From assembly GCA_016789405.1 (NCBI GenBank), contig JAEUPQ010000031.1:1-64000 (forward strand): a stretch of 64,000 nt of DNA. The letters run 5' to 3'. The notes below the pieces were generated by a model. That model saw only the letters and a list, made by a program, of their open reading frames with translations, made no database searches and was not told the DNA's origin. Position 1 is the first letter of the stretch. Each line of letters begins with the position of its first letter. The DNA comes from Lysobacteraceae bacterium (GTDB lineage: Bacteria > Pseudomonadota > Gammaproteobacteria > Xanthomonadales > Xanthomonadaceae). Both the position numbers and the translations under genes were made by a program. Shown piece by piece: positions 41,919-52,013 of this stretch.

Positions 41919-42020
41919 GGCATGGATCCGGTGGCGACAGAGGTCGGTCGCGATGCTAGCACCCGGTGCCGACAGCGATGGCAGGCCCTACACTGCCGCG
42001 ATCCGCAGACCGGTATCGCC

Positions 42021-42980
42021 ATGACGTCCGCCATCCTTCGTGAAATCCGCCTGTGGCTGGGCATCGAGCGCAACCAGACCAGCCACGCCGAAAAGGTGAT
42101 CTCCGCCTTGGGTGCCCTGGTGGGCGTGGTCGCGGTCTGCGTGATCGCGCGCTTCGCCTTTCCCTCCGGGCTCGCCGGTTCGACCGGCGGCATGCTCGTC
42201 GTCGCATCGATGGGCGCATCGGCGGTCCTGCTGTTCGCGATCCCGCACGGCGCGCTGTCGCAGCCATGGCCGGTGATCCTCGGTCACCTGGTGTGCGCCT
42301 TCATCGGCGTGAGCTGCCAGAAACTTTTTCCGGGGCATGCGTGGACCGGCGGGCTCGCCGTCGGCGCGGCAGTGGGCGCCATGTACTACCTGCGCTGCAT
42401 CCATCCGCCGGGCGGCGGCACCGCGCTGGCCCCTGTGATCGGTGGCGCCGACATTCACGCCTTGGGCTTCGATTACGTGCTGCTGCCGGTGGCGACCAAC
42501 GTGCTGATCCTCGTCGCGATGGCCATCGCCTACAACGCCTTCTTCTCCTGGCGACGCTATCCCGCGCACCTGCACAGGCGTCGCCAGCCACAGCCGGCGA
42601 CGCAGCCCTCGCAGCGCCGTTTCGAACTCACCCAGGAGGATTTCTGGGCGGCGATGGAGAAGCTCGATTCGTACGTCGACATCACCAGCGAGAACCTGAC
42701 CGAACTGCTGGAACTCGCCAAGCAGCATGCCGAGTCGAACAGCACCCACCCCGAGCGCATCGAGTCGGGCTGCCATTACAGCAACGGCAAGCTGGGGAAA
42801 GCCTGGGGCGTGCGCCAGGTCATCGATGCGCCGGGCGAGCCCGGCGCGGGCGTCATCGCCTATCTGGTCGTGGCGGGCGAAGACGCGGGCCAGGTCGGTC
42901 ATTGCACGCAAGAAGCGTTTCGCGAATGGGCACGCTTCGAAGTGCGGCAACAGGGCAACGGCCGCTGGGTGAAGATCTAG
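42021..42980 (+). CDS. HPP-family membrane protein with soluble C-domain
   Basis: A 319-residue protein. The N-terminal 185 residues are an HPP-type membrane domain of four to five helices including the name motif CIHPPGGGTALAPVIGG (about residues 126-142). The C-terminal 120 residues are soluble, with FELTQEDFWAAMEKLDSYVDITSENLTELLELAKQHA, and are not a CBS pair. Some HPP proteins transport nitrite. Start ATG 42021 gives MTSAILREIRLWLGIERNQT; the open frame upstream overlaps the divergent secreted-protein gene and is not coding. Confidence 0.85.
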   Translation: MTSAILREIRLWLGIERNQTSHAEKVISALGALVGVVAVCVIARFAFPSGLAGSTGGMLVVASMGASAVLLFAIPHGALSQPWPVILGHLVCAFIGVSCQKLFPGHAWTGGLAVGAAVGAMYYLRCIHPPGGGTALAPVIGGADIHALGFDYVLLPVATNVLILVAMAIAYNAFFSWRRYPAHLHRRRQPQPATQPSQRRFELTQEDFWAAMEKLDSYVDITSENLTELLELAKQHAESNSTHPERIESGCHYSNGKLGKAWGVRQVIDAPGEPGAGVIAYLVVAGEDAGQVGHCTQEAFREWARFEVRQQGNGRWVKI

Positions 42981-42995
42981 CCGGCACCACCAAGC

Positions 42996-43020
42996 CATCC
43001 CTCGCCTGCGGCTCGGGATG
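42996..43020. repeat. Hairpin between converging genes
   Basis: CATCCCTCGCC and GGCTCGGGATG form an 11-bp stem with two mismatches over TGC. It may serve as a two-way transcript end between the HPP gene and the RidA gene; it resembles other xanthomonad GGGATGA-type palindromes. Confidence 0.4.
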
Positions 43021-43034
43021 ACGGCAGAACGGGA

Positions 43035-43451
43035 TCATGCCGTTCGCGCGTCGGGCAGCTTCGCGATCACCTTGATCTCGAACTGGAAGCCGTACAGCCA
43101 TGTCACGCCGATGCCGGTCAGCGTCGGATGCGGTGCCTCGCCCCAGAACTCCGGCACGATGTTCCATGCGGTCTCGAAGTTCTTGTCGGGATCGACGATG
43201 AACACGGTCACGTCGACCACGTCCTCGAACGTGCAGCCGGCGGCCTCGAGGATCGCGTTCAGATTCCGGAACGCGAGCCGCACCTGCTTAGCGAGATCCG
43301 GCTCCGGTGAGCCATCCTCCCGGCTGCCGACCTGGCCGGAGACGAAAAGGAAACCGTTCGAGCGGATCGCGGGCGAGTAGCGGTTGCGTTCGTAGAGCGC
43401 CTGGCGCCCGGCGGGAAAGACCACGTCGCGTGTCGTCATCGGATGTTCCAT
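43035..43451 (-). CDS. RidA/YjgF family protein
   Basis: A 138-residue member of the Rid superfamily, which hydrolyse reactive enamine/imine intermediates. NGFLFVSGQVG, LAKQVRLAFRNLNAILEAAGCTFEDVVDVTVFI and the C-terminal FEIKVIAKLP are family hallmarks. The usual catalytic Arg position is occupied by Trp/Leu-rich GVTWLYGFQFEIKV, so true RidA deaminase activity is uncertain and a YjgF-like subgroup is more likely. Start ATG 43451 or 43439. It is divergent from the LysR gene, which may regulate it. Confidence 0.85.
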   Translation of the reverse strand: MEHPMTTRDVVFPAGRQALYERNRYSPAIRSNGFLFVSGQVGSREDGSPEPDLAKQVRLAFRNLNAILEAAGCTFEDVVDVTVFIVDPDKNFETAWNIVPEFWGEAPHPTLTGIGVTWLYGFQFEIKVIAKLPDARTA

Positions 43452-43572
43452 GGGGTTGTCTGGGTGGGCGACTCTAGACCGGCGCTTTCCCGGGATATAC
43501 GCATCCGCCCGGACATCACTGTTTGTAGAATCGCGACAATCGTCATCCCGATCGTCATCTGCAGGAGCCGGC

Positions 43573-44502
43573 ATGGACCGTATCGACGCGATGCAGGCCT
43601 TCGTCCGCGTGGTCGAGACCGGCAGCTTCACCCGGGCCGCCGACACGCTGCAGCTGAGCCGCACCACCGTGACCCACCTCGTGCAGCAGCTCGAAGCGCG
43701 CCTGCAGGTGAAGCTCCTGCATCGCACCACGCGCAAGGTCGCCGTCACCGCCGATGGCGCTGCGTACTACGAGCGCGTGGTCCGCCTGCTCGCCGACATC
43801 GACGATGCCGAGACCGGGCTGTCCGCCGCATCCGCATTGCCACGAGGACGCCTGCGCGTGGATGTGCCCAGCCCGCTCGCGGCCCTGGTGCTGATACCAG
43901 CGCTACCCGGTTTCCACGCGATGTATCCCGACATCCAGCTCGACATGGGTGTGAGCGATCGCGCCGTCGACATGATCGACGAACGGGTGGACTGCGTGGT
44001 GCGCGGCGGCGGGATCACCGATACCTTGCTGATCGCGCGCCGCGTCGGCGATCTCGCGATGGGTGTCTACGCCGCACCTGCCTACCTCGCGCGCGCCGGC
44101 ATGCCCGGACATCCGCAGGCGCTGGAGGAATCGCAGCACCACATCGTCGGCTATCGCAGCGCGCGTACCGGAAGAGTGCTGCCGTACGCAATGCGCCGAG
44201 GCGACGAAGGCCTGCACCTCCCGCCGCGCCACGTGCTCGCCGTCGACGACGGCAACGCCTATCTCGCCGCCGGCCTCGCAGGCCTCGGCATCCTCTGGCT
44301 GCCCGACTACATGGCTGCGCGGCATGTCGACACCGGCGCGCTGGTGCGACTGTTCGAGGACTGGCAGCTCGAATCGATGCCGCTGCACATCGTCTGGCCG
44401 CCGAATCGACATGTCAGCCGCAAGCTGCGCGTGTTCATCGACTGGGTGGCGGAGCTGCTGGCGCGGGATCCTTCGACGGCAGCGAGAGACGTTGTCGCCT
44501 AG
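43573..44502 (+). CDS. LysR-family transcriptional regulator
   Basis: A 309-residue LTTR: winged HTH in residues 1-60 (MDRIDAMQAFVRVVETGSFTRAADTLQLSRTTVTHLVQQLE) and a substrate-binding domain from about 90. It belongs to the large subgroup with MDR-type starts that usually controls a divergent gene; here that is the RidA-like gene 121 bp away. Its TAG stop overlaps the stop of the convergent flavoprotein gene within CTAG. Confidence 0.9.
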   Translation: MDRIDAMQAFVRVVETGSFTRAADTLQLSRTTVTHLVQQLEARLQVKLLHRTTRKVAVTADGAAYYERVVRLLADIDDAETGLSAASALPRGRLRVDVPSPLAALVLIPALPGFHAMYPDIQLDMGVSDRAVDMIDERVDCVVRGGGITDTLLIARRVGDLAMGVYAAPAYLARAGMPGHPQALEESQHHIVGYRSARTGRVLPYAMRRGDEGLHLPPRHVLAVDDGNAYLAAGLAGLGILWLPDYMAARHVDTGALVRLFEDWQLESMPLHIVWPPNRHVSRKLRVFIDWVAELLARDPSTAARDVVA

Positions 44503-45698
44503 ACCGCCAGTCCCGCCGCATGGCCAGACGCCCAGGCCCACTGGAAGTTGTAGCCGCCGAGCCAACCCGTGACATCGACGACTTCGCCGATGAAGTGAAG
44601 GCCGGGAACGCGTTTCGACTGCATCGTGCTCGACGAGATCTCGTCGGTGTCGACGCCGCCCAGCGTCACCTCCGCGGTGCGATAGCCTTCGGTGCCGTTC
44701 GCGACCAGCGGAAAGGCCTGCAGGAAGGACGCGATCTCGCGCAGTTCAGGATCGTTGTACTGGCGGATCGGCCGGCTGGGGAACCAGATCTCGCACAGGC
44801 GCTCGGCAAAGCGCTTCGGGAACAGGTCGGCCAGTGCCGTGCGCAGTTCCGCGGCGGGACGGCGCGCACGCAACGACTTCAGTGTGTCGAACGCATCGGC
44901 CTGCGGCAGCAGGTCGAGGTGCAGCGCGTCACCGACATTCCAGAACGAGGAAATCTGCAGGATCGATGGTCCGCTGACGCCGCGATGGGTTATGAGCATG
45001 AAGTTGCTGAATTCGCGCCCGTTGCAGTGCGCGGTGATCGGCAGCGACACGCCACTGAGGTCGGCGAAACGCTCCTGGTGCTTGCCGGTGAGCGTCAGCG
45101 GCACCAGCCCGGCGCGTGTCGGCAGAACGGTGTGGCCGAACTGACGCGCAAGTTCGTAGCCGAAGCCGGTCGCGCCCATGCTCGGAATCGAAAGTCCGCC
45201 GGTGGCGACCACCAGCGATGGTGCGCGCAGTTCGCCGAGCGTGGTCCGCATGCGGAAGAATCCGTCGCCGGTCTGTTCCACCTGCTCGACGCTGCAACTG
45301 GTGTCGATGCGCACGCCGGCATCGGCGCATTCGTCGAGCAGCATCTTCACGATCAGCTTCGAGGACTCGTCGCAGAACAGCTGCCCGAGTTCCTTCTCGT
45401 GGTAGGCGATGCCGTGGGCTTCGACCATGTCGATGAAGTGCTGCGGCGTGTAGCGCGCCAGCGCGGATTTGCAGAAATGCGGATTGTTCGAAAGGAAATT
45501 CGCCGGCGTGGTGCCGGTGTTGGTGAAATTGCAGCGTCCGCCGCCCGACATCAGGATCTTCTTGCCGCAGCGGTTGGCGTGCTCGATCACCCGCACGCGC
45601 TTGCCGCGCAGGCCTGCGACGCGCGCGCACATCAGGCCGGCAGCACCGCCGCCGATGATGATCACGTCGGTCGTGTCGTGGGTGCGGGATGTGGTCAT
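44499..45698 (-). CDS. BaiN/HI0933-like FAD-dependent oxidoreductase
   Basis: A 399-residue flavoprotein of the HI0933/YhiN family. The FAD Rossmann motif IIGGGAAGLMCA is near residue 13, and the family signature KKILMSGGGRCNFTNTG follows. The C-terminal TLGGVDTDEISSSTMQSKRVPGLHFIGEVVDVTGWLGGYNFQWAWASG closes the FAD site. The cellular substrate of most members is unknown. ATG 45698 gives MTTSRTHDTTDVIIIG; an in-frame upstream ATG at 45758 adds 20 unlikely residues. Overlaps the LysR stop by 4 bp. Confidence 0.9.
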   Translation of the reverse strand: MTTSRTHDTTDVIIIGGGAAGLMCARVAGLRGKRVRVIEHANRCGKKILMSGGGRCNFTNTGTTPANFLSNNPHFCKSALARYTPQHFIDMVEAHGIAYHEKELGQLFCDESSKLIVKMLLDECADAGVRIDTSCSVEQVEQTGDGFFRMRTTLGELRAPSLVVATGGLSIPSMGATGFGYELARQFGHTVLPTRAGLVPLTLTGKHQERFADLSGVSLPITAHCNGREFSNFMLITHRGVSGPSILQISSFWNVGDALHLDLLPQADAFDTLKSLRARRPAAELRTALADLFPKRFAERLCEIWFPSRPIRQYNDPELREIASFLQAFPLVANGTEGYRTAEVTLGGVDTDEISSSTMQSKRVPGLHFIGEVVDVTGWLGGYNFQWAWASGHAAGLAV

Positions 45699-45768
45699 CG
45701 AATGGACCGGTCGGGAACGGCAGGGTGGTGCATTGTAGGGAATTCTCCCGGAGGACATGGAAAATCAC

Positions 45769-45842
45769 CGTCATCCTCGCGAAAGCGAGGACCCAACTCA
45801 GCCAACGATCGTGCATGGGTCCTCGCTTTCGCGAGGATGACG
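45769..45842. repeat. REP-like perfect 27-bp inverted repeat
   Basis: The arms 45769-45795 and 45816-45842 are exact reverse complements (first bases CGTCATCCTCGCGAAAGCGA) separated by 20 bp. The motif is the TCATCC-cGCGAAAGCG-type palindrome widespread in this family. It lies between two minus-strand genes. Confidence 0.9.
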
Positions 45843-45864
45843 ATGTTTCGAATTCATCCGCGAC

Positions 45865-45893
45865 GTCCCATCCCCCGCACGGAGGGATGGGAC
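45865..45893 (-). terminator. Hairpin after the nicotinamide phosphoribosyltransferase gene
   Basis: GTCCCATCCC (45865-45874) and GGGATGGGAC (45884-45893) form a perfect 10-bp stem over 9 nt, 7 bp past the stop. No T-run is present. Confidence 0.55.
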
Positions 45894-45900
45894 GAGAACC

Positions 45901-47325
45901 TCACAGCCTCACTGCATCTGCGTGGGCCCGCACTTCGGCAAAGGTCCAGTCTCGCAGCAGTTGTCCGTCTTCCCAGACCGTCACCATCGCGTCGTCGAAA
46001 CCCGCCGGCATCTCGACATCGGCCAGCGATGCGGCTTCCGGCGGCACCGGCACGGTCTTGTAGCTGCCGTATTCTCGGTGGCGGAGCAGGGTCATGCGAC
46101 CGCGCTTGCTCTGCTTGCCCTTGTCGGTGATCGGGTCCTTGTAGACATCGATCCACTGTCCGTCGACGCGCGCGGCGCTGCACTTCAACGCGAACTTCTG
46201 CGTGTCGCGGTTGAGCTGCTGCAACAGCGCGCCACCCATGCCGAAGGCCAGGTTGTCGGTCGCATAGCCGTCGCTGGTGATGCGTTCGAGGATCGCGCGC
46301 AGGCTGGTCGGGTTGATGCCGTCGCCCTGGATCACGCGCACATGGTTCAGCACCTTGTAGCCCTTGCTGTTGACCGTGTGCTCGAAGGCCTCGTCGAGCA
46401 GCTCGAGGCACTGGTGCACGACGGCGACCGGATCGCCCGAGTCCGGACGCACGACCAGCGTGGCGCCGGAGGCGATCACCTCGTCGCGCAGCGCCTTGCC
46501 CCAGTGCTCGCGGATCGCGTGGTAGATGTCGTAGCTGTCGGAGACCACGGCGACGATGCTGCCGGGCTTCGCGAACTGTTTCAGCATGTTGCGATAGGCG
46601 TCGAGCTCGCGTTCGCGTCCCCAACTGGTGATCGTGCTGTGCTCGGCGGCGGGGATCGAGAAGCCCGCCATCGGCTCGTGGTAGTGCGCACGAGCGAGCA
46701 GCAGGCCAGACACGGTGTCGGTGCCCATGAAGTTCACCAGGTGCGCCGCGCCGCCGAGCGCCGCCGATTCCAGGCTCGAGACACCGCGCGCACCGAAGTC
46801 GTGCAGCTTGAACGGCAACTGGCCTGCAGGGTCGTCGCTGGTGCGCTCGAGGAACTGCCGGATCGTCTGCTTCGCGTGCCAGCTGATCGTGGCGACGGTG
46901 ATCGGATACCAGATGCGCAGCAGCATCGTTTCGAGATACGACGGCACCCAGAAGGCGGCGGGATCGGTCGACTCGATGGTCATCAGCGCGTGATGCGTAG
47001 GCACGACGCTGCCCTCGGGGACGGCACGGATGCGGATCGGCAGATGGCCGCCGAGGCGGTCGACGATGTCGCGCCAGCCTGCTTCGTTGAACGGCTCGCC
47101 GTGCGCGGCGAACAGGTCGCGCGCTTCGTCGATGTCCGCATGCGTCACGGGCCTGGACAGGTATTCCTTGAGGATCGCCTGCAGGCCGAAAAAGACCGTG
47201 CGATCGTGCACGCCGCCGCGCGATTCCACGTAGAAGAACGTGGCGTCGGTGCCGGACGGATATTGCAGCCAGTGGCTGGCCTTGTAGCTGTCGGTGTTGA
47301 GCAGCAGGTTGTTGAGGCATTGCAT
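45901..47325 (-). CDS. nadV: Nicotinamide phosphoribosyltransferase (NAMPT/NadV type)
   Basis: A 474-residue enzyme that joins nicotinamide and PRPP to NMN in the one-step salvage route. The family start LLLNTDSYKASHWLQYP, FGLQAILKEYL, HDFGARGVSS, PAAEHSTITSWG with the catalytic His, VSDSYDIYHAIREHWG and the PRPP-site VVRPDSGDP are all present. The length matches NAMPT rather than PncB. It lies 69 bp downstream of the NadM-Nudix gene, completing a two-gene NAD salvage operon. Confidence 0.94.
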   Translation of the reverse strand: MQCLNNLLLNTDSYKASHWLQYPSGTDATFFYVESRGGVHDRTVFFGLQAILKEYLSRPVTHADIDEARDLFAAHGEPFNEAGWRDIVDRLGGHLPIRIRAVPEGSVVPTHHALMTIESTDPAAFWVPSYLETMLLRIWYPITVATISWHAKQTIRQFLERTSDDPAGQLPFKLHDFGARGVSSLESAALGGAAHLVNFMGTDTVSGLLLARAHYHEPMAGFSIPAAEHSTITSWGRERELDAYRNMLKQFAKPGSIVAVVSDSYDIYHAIREHWGKALRDEVIASGATLVVRPDSGDPVAVVHQCLELLDEAFEHTVNSKGYKVLNHVRVIQGDGINPTSLRAILERITSDGYATDNLAFGMGGALLQQLNRDTQKFALKCSAARVDGQWIDVYKDPITDKGKQSKRGRMTLLRHREYGSYKTVPVPPEAASLADVEMPAGFDDAMVTVWEDGQLLRDWTFAEVRAHADAVRL

Positions 47326-47394
47326 GACGGGAAGCTCCTTCGCGTCGGTGGAAGCCGCCGGTCTATCCGGCGGCGGAGGTGTCGGTCGCGCGCA

Positions 47395-48471
47395 TCACAC
47401 GCGGCCGAGGAAGAATTCGAGGATATGCAGGTGGTCTTCGTACAGCTTCGGCCCCATCTCCAGCGCCTCGCTGACCGGCACCCAGCGCGCCTTGTCGGCG
47501 TCGTCGCCGCCGCGCACGTCAGGCAGTTCGCCGCTGGGAAAATCGAAGTGGAACGCATGGGTGATCGTGCGGCCGCGCTGGCTGCGCTCGGGATGGTCGA
47601 ACACGTGCTGGCGCTTCAGCGAACCCTTCAGCACGGCGACCGGAATCTTCAGCCGGGTTTCCTCGCGCAGTTCGCGCAGGCAGCTGTCGAGCAGCGCTTC
47701 GTTCTGGCCGACGAAACCGCCGGGCAATGCCCACAGGCCCTTGCCGGGTTCGGCACGCCGACGGACCAGCAGCACGTGGCCCGAATGCACCACCACTGCA
47801 TCGGTGGTGACGAAGGTCGGTGCGTACGGCGCGTCCTTCCACGCCGCCTTGTACTGCTCGATGAAACGGTATTCCGCGACGAGCTGCGTGTACGCCGGCG
47901 AACTCTTGCGGAAGGCCTCCAGCATTTCGAACACGGGCTGCGGCACGTTCGCGCGCAGCATCAGCAAAGCACCGTGGAAGTCGATGTCGCCGGCTTCGAA
48001 GAGATAGCGGCGCAGCTCCGTCGCCGACAGCGACTCGGTGTGCTGCACGTCGACCAGCGGCCATTGCGGGAATTCGCGGAGGTAATAGCTCGACGCATCC
48101 TTGTCGAAACCGATCAGGCCGATGCGCCCGTCGGCATCGCCGCCGTCATCGCGGATGGCATCGGCGACGGTGCGTTGCACGCCGGCGATCCAGAGGCTTT
48201 CGTTGTACAGGTGGTCGCGCAGGGGGCGCAGGATCAGTCGGTCGCCGACACCATCGAGCGCCGCCTGGATCATCACCGCGCGCTCGGCGACGGACCACGG
48301 GTTGCGCAGTGTGCGGGGCGTATCGGCTGAGCCGATCAGGAAGATGACTTTCTTCGCGCGCCCCAGTGCGTGGCGGGCGACGGCCGCGTGGCCGTTGTGG
48401 AAGGGCTCGAAACGCCCGATGAAAACGAGATAGTCGAAATCGACGGTGGTGCGGTCATTGCTGCGATCCAT
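47395..48471 (-). CDS. nadM: Bifunctional NMN adenylyltransferase / Nudix hydrolase
   Basis: A 358-residue fusion. Residues 10-185 are an NadM-type nucleotidyltransferase: GRFEPFHNGHAAVA (HxGH near residues 25-28) and SLSATELRRYLF (the ISSTxxR equivalent). Residues 205-350 are a Nudix domain with box GGFVGQNEALLDSCLRELREETRL, expected to cleave ADP-ribose or related compounds. It turns NMN from NadV into NAD. It is the first gene of the salvage operon. Confidence 0.94.
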   Translation of the reverse strand: MDRSNDRTTVDFDYLVFIGRFEPFHNGHAAVARHALGRAKKVIFLIGSADTPRTLRNPWSVAERAVMIQAALDGVGDRLILRPLRDHLYNESLWIAGVQRTVADAIRDDGGDADGRIGLIGFDKDASSYYLREFPQWPLVDVQHTESLSATELRRYLFEAGDIDFHGALLMLRANVPQPVFEMLEAFRKSSPAYTQLVAEYRFIEQYKAAWKDAPYAPTFVTTDAVVVHSGHVLLVRRRAEPGKGLWALPGGFVGQNEALLDSCLRELREETRLKIPVAVLKGSLKRQHVFDHPERSQRGRTITHAFHFDFPSGELPDVRGGDDADKARWVPVSEALEMGPKLYEDHLHILEFFLGRV

Positions 48472-48654
48472 GAGGCTCCCTCACGGTTGGGTGGACGGCC
48501 TCGGGTCTCTCCCTCGGCTCGCTTTCGATGCTACGCCGATGGCCGGTGGTTTCAAGTGCCTCGTCCCTGCAACGTTACGTACCAGCACGCTTGATTGACC
48601 CGGCCTTCAGGCAGGCGCAGAATGCGCGCCTTCCTCCTCCCACCCGGCCAGACC

Positions 48655-48753
48655 ATGACGCGGACTCCGCTCCTGATACTGCTGAACCGCCAGCGCGCGA
48701 GCGCGGGCCGGGTGCGCCTGCCTCATGGAACGGATCGACGCGGATTCCACTGA
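48655..48753 (+). CDS. Leader peptide of an attenuator, Leu/Ile-rich
   Basis: A 32-residue peptide with TPLLILLNRQRASAG near its start; codons 6-10 (48670-48684) read Leu-Leu-Ile-Leu-Leu, and the Ile codon is ATA, rare in such high-GC genomes. An in-frame ATG at 48622 could extend it by 11 residues. It precedes a strong terminator at 48782 with competing pairings, the layout of branched-chain amino-acid attenuators. It is too short to be a functional protein. The downstream gene is an EF-G-like GTPase, not an ilv or leu gene. Confidence 0.65.
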   Translation: MTRTPLLILLNRQRASAGRVRLPHGTDRRGFH

Positions 48754-48781
48754 TCCCGTCGCACCAGGTTCCACGCCGAGC

Positions 48782-48805
48782 AAGCACCCGAACGGGTGCT
48801 TTTTT
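48782..48805 (+). terminator. Rho-independent terminator of the attenuator
   Basis: AAGCACCC and GGGTGCTT form a perfect 8-bp stem over GAAC and run into six T (with the stem's last base) followed by ATT. It lies about 205 bp before the EF-G-like start. Confidence 0.9.
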
Positions 48806-49009
48806 ATTGCCCGAAGTACGAGCGCAGCGGGCACGTCGTGTCCTGCGCCCAGCCCCGATCCCTTGAACCCGTCCGCATCCGGACATCGCCGAAACACCCG
48901 GGAGAACGTGCCATGAGCATCGCCGCCGAGACCCAGACCTAGCCGCGCATTCCATCGCCAACGGGAGTGCGCGGCCCCGCATGTTGGCGATCGAGAAACG
49001 CGGTATCCC

Positions 49010-51046
<2,037 letters not shown>

Positions 51047-51064
51047 AGACGCGGGATGCGTCGT

Positions 51065-51098
51065 GAGGGGTGCCGGGCAGCCGGCGCCCCTCTTTTTT
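51065..51098 (+). terminator. Rho-independent terminator after the EF-G-like gene
   Basis: GAGGGGTGCCGG and CCGGCGCCCCTC form a 12-bp stem with one wobble over GCAG, followed by six T. It ends 2 bp before the stop of the converging gene at 51100. Confidence 0.93.
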
Positions 51099-51099
51099 G

Positions 51100-51957
51100 T
51101 CAGTCGCCCACGCTGTCCAGATCGCGCTCGCCCACGATCCAGAGCGCGCCTTCGCGCCGCATCTGCACCCGGCCGCGGCGCTTGATGTCGTCGCGGTCGG
51201 TGCCTTCGACCCACAGCACCACGTGGTCGCCGATCTCGCGCGCACTGAAGACGACGGGTGCGAGCGGTTGTTCGTCACGCAGGCTCTTCAGCGATTCCCT
51301 GGCGCGATCATCGTCGCTCTCGGGAAACTGCCATTGCCCCGATTCGCCGAGCATGCGGCGCAGGGCGGGGATGTCGCCTTTCGCGACGGCGGCGGCATAG
51401 GCCTTGTACGCGGCGCCGGCTTCGCCACCGTCATCGGGCAGTGTCTTTCCAGGGGCAGGCGTGATCGCGACGTCGAATCGCAGGTCGAAATCGTAGGTCT
51501 TGCCGAAGAAGTCTTCGGGTTCGGAGAGCACCCAGCGCCCCACGATGCGCTTGTCGGTGCGCGTTTCGATCGACAGCGCACCGTAGCCGGCGGAATTGAA
51601 TGAGTCGCTCGGTTCGTTGCGCTGGAAGTACAGGCCGCATTCGCCACCGGTTGGTGGCAGGCAGATGCGGACGAAGCCGCCGCTGCGCTCGCGGTACTGC
51701 GCCTGCGCACCGTCGTCGGGATCGAAGGCGGCGGCGATGACCGCGGGGTCGAGCGGCTGGTCGCTGAGGAAGACGTAGAGGTCGTCGGTCTCGGGATCGT
51801 TGGTTTCGAGGTGATAAGCGGCGACCGCATGCCGCACCTCGATGCGCGAGTCGCCCTTGCGGAAGTGGCCTGAGGCCTTGTCGGCGGCCTGGACGGGCAT
51901 CGTCGCGAACGTGATCGATGCGATGAGGGCGAGACCTGCAGACATCGTGCGGTGCAT
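51100..51957 (-). CDS. Exported protein of unknown function
   Basis: A 285-residue protein with a Sec signal peptide (MHRTMSAGLALIASITFATMPVQA). The mature part is a mixed alpha/beta domain with GGECGLYFQRNEPSDSFNSAG, a helical AYKAYAAAVAKGDIPALRRMLGESG segment and a C-terminal beta region that resembles snoaL-like or lumazine-type folds only vaguely. No family is recognised. ATG 51957 has AAGGAGG 9 bp upstream. It follows the TonB-like gene by 56 bp on the same strand, so both may form one envelope-related operon. Confidence 0.7.
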   Translation of the reverse strand: MHRTMSAGLALIASITFATMPVQAADKASGHFRKGDSRIEVRHAVAAYHLETNDPETDDLYVFLSDQPLDPAVIAAAFDPDDGAQAQYRERSGGFVRICLPPTGGECGLYFQRNEPSDSFNSAGYGALSIETRTDKRIVGRWVLSEPEDFFGKTYDFDLRFDVAITPAPGKTLPDDGGEAGAAYKAYAAAVAKGDIPALRRMLGESGQWQFPESDDDRARESLKSLRDEQPLAPVVFSAREIGDHVVLWVEGTDRDDIKRRGRVQMRREGALWIVGERDLDSVGD

Positions 51958-52013
51958 CGTCGATCCTCCTTGCAGCCGTTGCCGGTGTGAACGGCAACGG
52001 CGATGTCGCGCGG

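Larger units (their letters stand above)
48641..48805 (+). promoter_or_regulatory. Transcription attenuator with competing stems
   Basis: Segment 1 CACCCGGCC (48641-48649) pairs fully with segment 2 GGCCGGGTG (48706-48714). Segment 2 (CGGGTGC, 48709-48715) also pairs with segment 3 (GCACCCG, 48784-48790), which is the 5' arm of the terminator. Stalling at the Leu/Ile codons would favour the 2:3 antiterminator. The order of segments and leader codons fits classical attenuation. Confidence 0.65.

Noticed and set aside
43443..46130. A plus-strand frame running through the LysR gene into antisense of the flavoprotein
   Set aside because: The LysR gene is in another frame and the BaiN-like gene on the other strand; this frame has no domain.
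48913..48942. A nine-codon ATG frame (MSIAAETQT) between attenuator and EF-G-like gene
   Set aside because: Too short to support as a gene, although GGGAGAA precedes it; could be a second leader or a remnant.
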